The translations under genes were made by a program, and so were the position numbers. Below are positions 7,025 through 13,458 of a DNA stretch of 16,117 bases, piece by piece. The stretch covers positions 34,699 through 50,815 of the forward strand of contig DCTX01000046.1 of the NCBI GenBank assembly GCA_002329325.1. The letters run 5' to 3'. This DNA comes from Anaerolineales bacterium UBA1429. Lineage in GTDB: Bacteria > Chloroflexota > Anaerolineae > UBA1429. Position 1 is the first letter of the stretch. Every line of letters starts with the position of its first letter. Under the pieces are notes generated by a model, which was not told the origin of the DNA, ran no database searches, and worked only from the letters and a program-made list of their open reading frames with translations.

Positions 7025-7786
7025 TCACGAGGGCGGCGGCGCCGCGCCCACCCGGTACCAGTAGCGGTACAGGAAGCGGAACCCCATCCCCTCGTAGAGC
7101 GCCCGGGCGGCGGCGTTGGCCTCCACCACCTGCAGATAGGCCCAGGTCGCGCCCTCCTGCAGGCCCCAGCGCAGCAGGCCCGTCACAAGGGCGCTGCCCA
7201 GGCCCTGCCGCCGCCAGGCGGGGGCCACCGCCAGATCGTACAGCCCCACATAGGCGCCCTCGGCGACGCCCAGGGCGCAGGCCACCGGCGCGCCGTCGCT
7301 TTCGATGGTCGCCAGCATGCGGCGCCCGGCGATGGCGGCCAGGATGCGCCCGTGGGGGGCCTGGGGCAGCCTGGCGCCCGACACGGCCTGATAGGCGGCC
7401 AGCCACGCCTCGATGTCGTGGCTTGGGTGCAGGGGATAGCGGGGCTGCGGCAGCTCCAGGGCCGCCAGGGGCGCCGCCAGCACCAGGGTGGGGTCCACCG
7501 GGGCATAGCCACGCCCGGCCAGCAGGTCGTCCAGCCCCTCGGGGACCAGGGGTCCAACCAGGCGGAAAATGGGCGGCAGGCCCCGCCCCCGATAGAGGCT
7601 CTCGCAGAAGGCCACCTGGCTCTCCAGCGCCGGGCTGCACGGCTGCAGCGGCGTGACGGAATTGGCCCGTTTGGTGTAGCCTTCGGCCAGGCGGATCAGC
7701 CACCCGGCCTCGTCGCGCTGTTCCAGGGCGGGCCAGGCCCGCAGGGCGGCCCATTCGACTTCGCGGATCAGCGCCCGCTCAGCCAC
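7025..7786 (-). CDS. GNAT-family N-acetyltransferase, last gene of the bacillithiol operon
   Basis: A 253-residue acetyltransferase. The first part (RAWPALEQRDEAGWLIRLAEGYTKRANSV, described by positions 17-44) is a typical N-terminal region of a widespread two-part GNAT family. The C-terminal half holds the acetyl-CoA signature LYDLAVAPAWRRQGLGSALV (182-201, loop RRQGLG 192-197) and ends ANAAARALYEGMGF. The start GTG 7786 overlaps the bshA stop (GTGGCTGA), which argues for coupling; the open frame continues upstream but that part is bshA antisense-frame residue junk without conserved character. The acceptor substrate cannot be read from sequence. Its place in a thiol operon makes a role in acetylating thiol conjugates (mercapturate-like export forms) or thiol intermediates possible, which is inference. 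An unrelated protein or small-molecule acetyltransferase is equally possible. Confidence 0.85.
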   Translation of the reverse strand: MAERALIREVEWAALRAWPALEQRDEAGWLIRLAEGYTKRANSVTPLQPCSPALESQVAFCESLYRGRGLPPIFRLVGPLVPEGLDDLLAGRGYAPVDPTLVLAAPLAALELPQPRYPLHPSHDIEAWLAAYQAVSGARLPQAPHGRILAAIAGRRMLATIESDGAPVACALGVAEGAYVGLYDLAVAPAWRRQGLGSALVTGLLRWGLQEGATWAYLQVVEANAAARALYEGMGFRFLYRYWYRVGAAPPPS

Positions 7787-8933
7787 CTTCGAAATGAGGG
7801 AGCGCCTCGGGCGTCGGCGCTTTGAGCAGGCGCGCATACACCTGCTCGTATTCGCGGACGATCTGCTGATAGCTAAAGAACTCGCTGGCGCGCTGGCGCG
7901 CGGCGTGGGCAAAGCGGTGGTGCAGCTCGTGATCGCTCAGGAGCTGGATAGCATAGTCGCCCATGCGCTCCACATCGCCCACCGGCGCCAGATACCCGGT
8001 CTCTCCGTGGGCGACCACTTCGGGCAGGCCCCCCACGTCGCTGGCAACGACGGGGATGCCGCTGGCCATGGCCTCCAGAGCCACCAGGCCAAAGCTTTCC
8101 GTCTGGCTGGGCAGCAGGAGCAGGTCGGCCTGCTGCAACACCGGCTCGATCTCCTCCACCACGCCCGTGAACTGGACGCTATCCGCCACGCCCAGGCTCA
8201 GGGCCACCTGCAGCGCCGTGCAGGCGGTGGGGCCATCGCCGACCATGATCAGGCGGGCCGGCATCCGCTTGCGCACCTTGGCAAAGACGCGCACCACGTC
8301 CTCCACCCGCTTGACGGGCCGAAAGTTGGAGATGTGCATAAGAGTCATCTCGTCGGGGCTGCTGCGGGGCTGGATGCAGCCGGGGCAGGGCCGATCGTGG
8401 CGCTCGGGATCGATAAAGTTATAGATCACGTCCATCTCGCGCCCGATCTCAAACTCCTCGCGAGCCTGCTCTCGCAAAAAGTGTGAGACGGCGGTCACCG
8501 CATCGGATTGCTCGATGGCCCACTTGGTGATGGGCTTGAAGGTGGGGTCGTTGCCCACCAGGGTGATATCGGTGCCGTGCAGCGTCGTGACCACCCGCAG
8601 GTCCAGCTCGGGGGCGGCATACTTGGCCAGCAGCGCGGCGGGCGCAAAGGGGATGGCATAGTGCACATGCAGCACCTGCAGGGCCTTCATGCGCGCCACG
8701 GCGATCATCTTGGAGGCCAGGGCCAGGGTGTAGGGATAGTTCTTGAGCAGAGGGTATTCGACCGCCTCCACCTCGTGAAAGGTGACCCTCTCGGGGATAT
8801 TGCCCAGGCGCAGGGGCGCGGAGTAGCTGATAAAGGCCACCTCATGGCCCCAGTGGGCCAGGTGCTTGCCCAGCTCCGTCGCCACCACGCCGCTGCCGCC
8901 GTGGCTCGGGTAACAGGTGATTCCTATACGCAT
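7779..8933 (-). CDS. bshA: BshA, N-acetyl-alpha-D-glucosaminyl L-malate synthase
   Basis: A 384-residue GT4-type (GT-B fold) glycosyltransferase for the first step of bacillithiol synthesis: it joins L-malate to GlcNAc from UDP-GlcNAc. Family marks are the start MRIGITCYPSHGGSGVVATE with the GGSGV loop (12-16), HVHYAIP (89-95), LHGTDITLVG (118-127), VSHFLREQ and the donor-binding motif E279-SFGLVAL-E287. Length equals the usual 375-385. The closeness to BshA rather than generic GT4 rests on the N-terminal GGSGVVATELG and HGTDITLVG blocks and on direct neighbours bshB1 and bshC. The start ATG 8933 has GAAGG/GGTGA about 10 nt upstream, and the gap to bshB1 is 44 nt. The GNAT gene overlaps its stop. 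Residues 181-195 carry an extra Cys-rich insert (RPCPGCIQPRSS) not obvious in the family. Confidence 0.95.
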   Translation of the reverse strand: MRIGITCYPSHGGSGVVATELGKHLAHWGHEVAFISYSAPLRLGNIPERVTFHEVEAVEYPLLKNYPYTLALASKMIAVARMKALQVLHVHYAIPFAPAALLAKYAAPELDLRVVTTLHGTDITLVGNDPTFKPITKWAIEQSDAVTAVSHFLREQAREEFEIGREMDVIYNFIDPERHDRPCPGCIQPRSSPDEMTLMHISNFRPVKRVEDVVRVFAKVRKRMPARLIMVGDGPTACTALQVALSLGVADSVQFTGVVEEIEPVLQQADLLLLPSQTESFGLVALEAMASGIPVVASDVGGLPEVVAHGETGYLAPVGDVERMGDYAIQLLSDHELHHRFAHAARQRASEFFSYQQIVREYEQVYARLLKAPTPEALPHFEGG

Positions 8934-8977
8934 GTTGCTCTCACCTTCAATCGCTCTTGCTTGGCGGATCTGCGCGC

Positions 8978-9694
8978 CTAGAACGTGGCAAACGAGACCT
9001 GCATGGGATCGTCCACCGCCAACCGCCCCCGGATCAGGAACCCTTCCCCATACTGAACTCCGATGAGCGAGCCATAGTAGCCCATGCGGGCGCGCAGGCC
9101 CCAGTTGTATTCGCGCGAAGTCAGGCGCGTCTGCTGGTAAAAGTTGTCGTCGGGCTTGAACTGGGTGCTGTAGGCGTAGATGGCCTCCATCTTGCGCTCG
9201 AACTGCTCCGAGATGTCCACGATGAAGGTCGGCTCGAACTCGTACCAGCCCACATAATACAGGATTCTGGGCGGACGGTAGTTTTCTTGCCCCGTGTCAA
9301 AGTTGACCAGCCCGGCCATAAAGATGCCCTCGTAGGCCAGCTGGCTGGCATGATAGTGATCCGGGTGGCGGTCATGATAGTAGGGCAGCAGCACCATCTT
9401 GGGCCGATACTGGCGCACCACGCGGGCCACCCGATGCTTGGCCTCCTGGCTGGTGTGGATATTGCCATCCTCCAGCTCCAGGTTCTCGCGGGCCACCGCG
9501 CCAAGGATGCGGGCCGCCTCGGCCGATTCGGCCCGGCGCGTCTCGACGGTGCCCCGGGTGGCCATCTCACCCCGCACCATGTCCACCAGGGCGATGGAGT
9601 AGCCCCGCTCGCGCAGCTTGATCAGTGTGCCGCCGCAGCCGATCTCGATATCATCCGGGTGCGCGCCAAAGGCCATGATGTCCACGTCAGGCAT
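8978..9694 (-). CDS. bshB1: BshB1, N-acetyl-alpha-D-glucosaminyl L-malate deacetylase
   Basis: A 238-residue LmbE/PIG-L zinc deacetylase that removes the acetyl group from GlcNAc-malate, the second step of bacillithiol synthesis. Visible are the metal motif AHPDDIE (11-17), the second ligand region HDRHPDH (107-113, His110 and His113), GEMATRGT (43-49) and the BshB1-type end with YSTQFKPDDN, LTSREYNWG and GYYGSLIGVQYGEGF. The length and C-terminal blocks separate it from mycothiol enzymes such as MshB. Two in-frame ATGs compete: 9700 touches the ribosome binding site GGAGG (9701-9705) directly, whereas 9694 is 6 nt away, so 9694 is chosen. It overlaps the bshC stop by 8 nt, which implies coupled translation with bshC. 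Confidence 0.94.
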   Translation of the reverse strand: MPDVDIMAFGAHPDDIEIGCGGTLIKLRERGYSIALVDMVRGEMATRGTVETRRAESAEAARILGAVARENLELEDGNIHTSQEAKHRVARVVRQYRPKMVLLPYYHDRHPDHYHASQLAYEGIFMAGLVNFDTGQENYRPPRILYYVGWYEFEPTFIVDISEQFERKMEAIYAYSTQFKPDDNFYQQTRLTSREYNWGLRARMGYYGSLIGVQYGEGFLIRGRLAVDDPMQVSFATF

Positions 9695-11258
9695 GTCCAT
9701 CCTCCAGGATCACGATGTCGTGGGTGAACCCCTCCAGGTCGCCTGCCTCGCGCAGCGCCGCCAAAAAGCCGGGGCCGTGGCGCTGCACAAAGTGGCTCAG
9801 GGGCAGCTCGCGCTCCTGCAGGCGGCCGCGCGGCTGCAGGAGGTTGCGCAGGCTCTGCAGCTCGCGCCGCGAATAGCCGGCGCGGCCCAGGGCAGCGTTG
9901 GTGGCCCGCTCCTCCAGCTTGTCTATGTTGCGCAAGGCCGTGTTGAGCGCCTGCTCCCAGGTGCGCCCCATGTTGGGGTCCAGCTCCTCCAGGTAGGGGC
10001 GCAGGGGCGCCAGGGCCGCTTCCACCTGGCCGCGGGCCGTCTCAAAGCGAGCCAGGTCGCCGGCGGGCATGCGGCCTCGCAGGATGTCGTCCCAGGCCAG
10101 GTCCTCGGCGAGCATCTGGTAGGGCGTCAGGCCATAGGCGGCCAGGCGTTCCCGCTCGGCGGCGGTGATGACGGTGTAGCTCTTGCGCGGAAAGAGCACC
10201 GGCTGGGGCACGCCAAAGCGCTGGTAGAGCGGCAGCAGCATCCCCTGGTAGGCGATCTCGCCGGCGCCCAGGGTGCTGGCCAGCACGGGCAGCAGGGCAT
10301 CGGCCATCAGGGGCCGCAGAGCGGCGTCGGTGGAATAACGCTCGGGGTGCTCCGCCGCATCCCGGGCGGCGGCCTCGGGGGCCTCGATGCGCACGCGCCG
10401 CCCCTGGGCGTCAAAGGTGTACAGCAGCCCGGCGCTCTCGGGGGAGAGCAGCGAGGCATAGCCCGCCTCCTCCAGGCGGGCGGCCACGGCCTGGAGACGG
10501 TCCTGGATCTCCTGACGCCCCTCCACCAGGGTGCGGAACAGGTCGCCCGCCAGGGGGCGCAGCACGTGGGGTTCTACCAGGATCAGGCCATCCTCGGCAA
10601 AGAGCTGCAGCCACAGCGCGGCGAGCCAATCGCAATAGCCCCGGTCGCCCGGCGCGAACAGCGACCGCGCTTCCGCCGCGTAGGGCTCGTGGGCGCTGGC
10701 CTGCCAGTAGGCATCCAAGGCCTCGCTCACCTCCGGCGTGAGGGGCAGATCGGCCACGGGTCGCCCCTTCTCGCGCCAGTCAAAGCTCACCCGTCCGATC
10801 TCGCCATCGGCGCGCACATACTGGGCATGGTTGATCTCGCCAAAGTCGTGATCCTCGCTGGCCAGCCAGTACATGGGCACCACGTCCACGCCCAGATCGC
10901 GGCTGAGCTGGCGGGCCAGGCGGATGGTGCAGAGGATCTTGTAGGCGACATAGGCGGGGCCTCCCAACAGGCCCGCCTGTTGCCCGCCGATGACCACATA
11001 GCTATCCGGCCGGCCCAGGGCCTCGATCGCTGTCATGGTTTGGGGCGAGGCGCCCAGCCGCCGGTTGTAGGCGGCCAGCAGCGCCGCCGCCTCGGCGCGC
11101 GGGTACGAATGGCCGCGGCGCGCGACCAGCGCGGCGGCATAGTCGGTGGGCCCAAAGGCGTAGAAGGAGCGCGCCGACGCAGCCCCCTCGATATAGTCTA
11201 GAAAAAGCCGGTTGCCTGCCAGAAAGGGCAGGTCACGCCAGGCGATGGTCTCGATCAT
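9687..11258 (-). CDS. bshC: BshC, putative cysteine ligase of bacillithiol synthesis
   Basis: A 523-residue protein (family near 540) for the last step, adding L-cysteine to glucosaminyl-malate to give bacillithiol. Visible blocks are VVIGGQQAGLLGGPAYVAYK (88-107), VPMYWLASEDHDFGEINHAQ (127-146), LRPLMADALLPVLA (314-327) with GAGEIAYQ, and VLFPRKSYTVI (354-364). The C-terminal part (about 400-490) is helical and charged, fitting the BshC coiled-coil domain. Biochemical proof of ligase activity in the family is genetic rather than fully in vitro. The start ATG 11258 has AAGGGAG 5 nt upstream. A SAM methyltransferase ends 21 nt before it on the same strand; bshB1 overlaps its end. All visible family blocks are intact. 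Confidence 0.95.
   Translation of the reverse strand: MIETIAWRDLPFLAGNRLFLDYIEGAASARSFYAFGPTDYAAALVARRGHSYPRAEAAALLAAYNRRLGASPQTMTAIEALGRPDSYVVIGGQQAGLLGGPAYVAYKILCTIRLARQLSRDLGVDVVPMYWLASEDHDFGEINHAQYVRADGEIGRVSFDWREKGRPVADLPLTPEVSEALDAYWQASAHEPYAAEARSLFAPGDRGYCDWLAALWLQLFAEDGLILVEPHVLRPLAGDLFRTLVEGRQEIQDRLQAVAARLEEAGYASLLSPESAGLLYTFDAQGRRVRIEAPEAAARDAAEHPERYSTDAALRPLMADALLPVLASTLGAGEIAYQGMLLPLYQRFGVPQPVLFPRKSYTVITAAERERLAAYGLTPYQMLAEDLAWDDILRGRMPAGDLARFETARGQVEAALAPLRPYLEELDPNMGRTWEQALNTALRNIDKLEERATNAALGRAGYSRRELQSLRNLLQPRGRLQERELPLSHFVQRHGPGFLAALREAGDLEGFTHDIVILEDGHA
9701..9705 (-). promoter_or_regulatory. Ribosome binding site deciding the bshB1 start
   Basis: GGAGG on the minus strand, inside the last codons of bshC. 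It abuts ATG 9700 but has a 6-nt spacer to ATG 9694, which makes the latter the better BshB1 start. Confidence 0.6.
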
Positions 11259-11279
11259 GCCAACTCCCTTGAGGATGGA

Positions 11280-12068
11280 TTATGTCACGTCAGGCGCCGG
11301 GGCCTCAGCGGCCTCGGGCTTGTGGGCAACGAGGATCAGCCGCGGGCTCTCGGCGTCCAGCGGTTCGCCCTGAAAGGAGCCATAGGTAGCGAGATCCACA
11401 AAGCCGACCTCCTCCAGCATGGCGGCCAGCTCCTCGGGCGCGTACAAGCGCACCGATTCGAAAAAGACCTGCTCGTGCCCTGCATCGTCGCGGATGGTGG
11501 TGGTCTTTTCCACACGCCTGCCATCGGGGGTGATGCGTCGCCGGTTGTGTACGTGGCGACCCCGCAGCTCCTGCTCGTTCTGCGCCACCAGATGCCCGAT
11601 CACCCACGGCCGGTTCATGTGATCCAGGACGAACACGCCGCCGGGCTTGAGGGCGCGGTAGACCCCTGCCAGCACGGCGCGGTTCTCGGCCTCCTCCTCG
11701 AAGTAGCCGAAGGAGGTAAAGAGCGAGAGGACGACGCCGAAATGGTTCTCAAAGGGGATGCAGCGCATGTCCGCCGGGATCAGCTCGACCTGGCACGGGT
11801 TGGCGGCGCGCTCCTCCGCCACGGCCCTCGCTGCGGCATCCAGCAGCGTCTCCGAGAGGTCCAGGCCATAGAGCCGGCCAAAGCCCATCTCCATCAGAGC
11901 GCACAGGTAGCGGCCCGCGCCGCAGCACAGGTCCAGCAGCGGCTCGTCCTTGTCCGGCGCGAGCAAGGCCATCAGGGCGCGCACGTTCTCGCGAGCCTCC
12001 CGCTCGTCGCGATGGGCGTACAGCTCCAGATAGGTCTCGCCAAAGCTCTGCTGATACCAGGCCGTCAT
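11280..12068 (-). CDS. Class I SAM-dependent methyltransferase directly before bshC
   Basis: A 262-residue methyltransferase. Motif I LLDLCCGAGRYLC (44-56), the acidic residue in YGLDLSE (Asp70), motif II-like region VVLSLFTSFGYFEEEAENRAVL (112-133, key TSFGYF) and the post-II block LKPGGVFVLDHMNRPW (140-155) are all present. A C-terminal substrate-facing half carries RRITPDGRRVEKTTTIRDD and ends in the usual YGSFQGEPL and SPRLILVA. This TSFGYF-E-E-NR subtype often methylates small molecules. It overlaps the upstream hydrolase by 4 nt (ATGA, 12065-12068) and ends 21 nt before bshC, so it belongs to the bacillithiol operon. A SAM methyltransferase (NmbA) is known to N-methylate bacillithiol in green sulfur bacteria; whether this one does so is inference, because direct identity to NmbA cannot be tested here. 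Confidence 0.88.
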   Translation of the reverse strand: MTAWYQQSFGETYLELYAHRDEREARENVRALMALLAPDKDEPLLDLCCGAGRYLCALMEMGFGRLYGLDLSETLLDAAARAVAEERAANPCQVELIPADMRCIPFENHFGVVLSLFTSFGYFEEEAENRAVLAGVYRALKPGGVFVLDHMNRPWVIGHLVAQNEQELRGRHVHNRRRITPDGRRVEKTTTIRDDAGHEQVFFESVRLYAPEELAAMLEEVGFVDLATYGSFQGEPLDAESPRLILVAHKPEAAEAPAPDVT

Positions 12069-12706
12069 GCGATGCCGTGCTCCTCTTTATAAGCCAGCCA
12101 GTTGCGCTTGAGATGCACAAAGGCCTCGAAATCGGGCTGCAACAGGAAGGGGTTGGTGGCCCGCTCGTGGCCGATGGTGGAGGTGGGCGCGACCCCCACG
12201 TCGTGGCCGGGATAGACGACGGTGTCGTCGGGCAGGGCCAGCAACGTGTCGTGCAGGGAATGGTACTCGGCCAGCGCGCCCGCCTCGAAATCGGTGCCCC
12301 CCACCTTGCCGACGAACAGGGTGTCGCCGGTGAACAGGGCGCCCCCCACCAGGTAACAGACAGCCTCGGGGGCGTGGCCAGGGGTATGGAGCACGCGGAT
12401 GGCGAGGGCGCCCAGGGGCAGCGTGGCGCCATGGCCGAGGCGCGTCCCCGTGCGGGGGTCCACGTCGCCATAGCCCAGGGCCCGGACGCCCGTCAACGCG
12501 GCCAGGGTCTCGTTGCCATTGGTGTGATCGGCGTGGCCGTGGGTGTTGAGCACGTACACGATCTCATAGCCCTGCTCCTGGGCAAAGCGGGCGATCTGCT
12601 CCGGTGTGTAGGACGGGTCAATCACGGCGGCCTTGCCACTGTCGGGATCGGCCACCAGGTAGCCCAGGTTGCGGTCGCCGCCCATGCGGAACTGCTTGAC
12701 GAACAT
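12065..12706 (-). CDS. Metallo-beta-lactamase-fold hydrolase, glyoxalase II-like
   Basis: A 213-residue MBL-fold protein with the metal motif NTHGHADH (54-61), His111 in HTPGHAPEAVCYLV, Asp128 in TGDTLFVGKVGGTDFE and His168 in VYPGHDVG. These residues build a dinuclear metal site, and the sequence type is that of glyoxalase II-like thioester hydrolases or persulfide dioxygenases (ETHE1-like). The start is ATG 12706, because AGGAGG (12711-12716) lies 4 nt upstream and the family begins MFVKQF; the longer open frame to 12793 is leader DNA. It is the first gene of the bacillithiol operon and overlaps the methyltransferase. Hydrolysis of S-acyl-bacillithiol (glyoxalase II step) or persulfide oxidation with this thiol as cofactor is plausible by context; the sequence alone does not choose. 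Confidence 0.9.
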   Translation of the reverse strand: MFVKQFRMGGDRNLGYLVADPDSGKAAVIDPSYTPEQIARFAQEQGYEIVYVLNTHGHADHTNGNETLAALTGVRALGYGDVDPRTGTRLGHGATLPLGALAIRVLHTPGHAPEAVCYLVGGALFTGDTLFVGKVGGTDFEAGALAEYHSLHDTLLALPDDTVVYPGHDVGVAPTSTIGHERATNPFLLQPDFEAFVHLKRNWLAYKEEHGIA

Positions 12707-12710
12707 AGGC

Positions 12711-12716
12711 CCTCCT
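12711..12716 (-). promoter_or_regulatory. Strong ribosome binding site for the MBL hydrolase
   Basis: AGGAGG on the minus strand, 4 nt before ATG 12706. It fixes the start of the first gene of the operon and rejects the 29-residue longer frame. Confidence 0.75.
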
Positions 12717-12777
12717 AGCGGCAGGGGAAAGGGTCTGCGCAAGCCTCCCAGTCTCGGGAGCTCATATCCTGTAGGGG

Positions 12778-12809
12778 GGTATAGTGCCAGCAAAGGCGCG
12801 CTCTGTCAA
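12778..12809 (-). promoter_or_regulatory. Weak candidate promoter of the bacillithiol operon
   Basis: On the minus strand a perfect TTGACA (12809-12804) is followed by TATACC (12783-12778) with a 20-nt spacer, or ACTATA at 18 nt. The spacing is not ideal, so only the -35 is convincing. It lies about 75-100 nt before the first gene, MBL hydrolase, and leaves a leader that can form the small stem CTCCC-N6-GGGAG (12745-12760). Confidence 0.3.
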
Positions 12810-12885
12810 CCGCGGGCGGCGGGCGGATCCGGGCGTCCGGCCGCGTCAGCCCAGGAAGGGACGAGCAGCGCCACCGGGGCCGCCT

Positions 12886-12928
12886 TCGCCCCGCCCCTCT
12901 TGCGCGGGCACGAGAGGGGTCGGGGCGA
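12886..12928 (-). terminator. Long GC-rich hairpin downstream of the PNPOx-like gene
   Basis: TCGCCCCG-CCCCTCT (12886-12900) pairs with AGAGGGG-T-CGGGGCGA (12913-12928): 15 paired bases, one bulged T at 12920 and a 12-nt loop. It lies about 70 nt past the stop of the PNPOx-like gene and about 80 nt before the candidate bacillithiol promoter. No T tract follows on the minus strand, so it could be a Rho-independent-like barrier, a processing site, or a member of a dispersed palindrome family. The rest of the 289-nt gap (12707-12995) shows no gene that I can support. Confidence 0.45.
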
Positions 12929-12995
12929 CGACCAGGATTGTGGCGCGTGCCGCCATCCCGATCTTGGGTTTCTCAAGGCCCTCGCCGTAGCAAGC

Positions 12996-13391
12996 CTACA
13001 GAGGGAACGTCTCCGGGTCGCTGCCCCGGGCATAGATCGTGGCGGTGGCGTTCTGGAGGTAGAACACCTCGAACAGGCCATCGCCCACGCTATACATGCG
13101 CCCCAGGCCGGGCATGGCCTCGAGCATCGCCGCCCGGGCGGCATCGCTATCGTCAACAACCGCCTCGCCGGTGATGCGGATCCAGCCGCCATCCGCCTGG
13201 CAGGCGCAGATCTCGACCCGGGGGTTCGCCACCATCTGCCGAAAGACGGCTTTTTGGTTGTTCGTGCAAAAGCACACCTTGCCCTCGTGGTCCATCACGG
13301 CGCCAAAGGGGCGCACGCGGGGCTGGCCGCCATCATCGGTGGCGAGGTAGAACACCCTGGCTTCCTTGAGAAACTCGACCGCTCGACTCAT
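12996..13391 (-). CDS. Pyridoxamine 5'-phosphate oxidase-like FMN/flavin protein
   Basis: A 131-residue split-barrel protein of the pyridoxamine-phosphate-oxidase-like superfamily. The start MSRAVEFLKEARVFYLATDD, the middle GQPRVRPFGAVMDHEGKVCF (22-41), then FRQMVANPRVEICA (50-63) and WIRITGEAVV (70-79) are the usual order: a helix, barrel strands and the flavin phosphate region. Small members bind FMN, F420 or haem, and reduce or sequester quinones, biliverdin or nitro compounds; which cofactor is used is not readable here. The start ATG 13391 has GAGGAG about 8 nt upstream. It lies 67 nt after the glycosylase gene on the same strand, so may be co-transcribed with it. A downstream hairpin (12886-12928) probably separates it from the bacillithiol operon. 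Confidence 0.88.
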   Translation of the reverse strand: MSRAVEFLKEARVFYLATDDGGQPRVRPFGAVMDHEGKVCFCTNNQKAVFRQMVANPRVEICACQADGGWIRITGEAVVDDSDAARAAMLEAMPGLGRMYSVGDGLFEVFYLQNATATIYARGSDPETFPL

Positions 13392-13458
13392 TTCTTGTCT
13401 CCTCACGCTTCTCTCGTAGACATACCGGCTCCAGGATACACCCTGGTGCGGCCCAATG

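Noticed and set aside
7787..7912. Longer GNAT start within bshA
   Set aside because: The extra 42 residues are an out-of-frame reading of the bshA end, without conserved character.
9618..11201. A 527-codon plus-strand open frame over bshC
   Set aside because: It is antisense to well-supported bshC with no family resemblance.
12707..12793. N-terminal extension of the MBL hydrolase by 29 residues
   Set aside because: The added residues are proline/glycine-rich, not family-like, and an AGGAGG site sits directly before ATG 12706.
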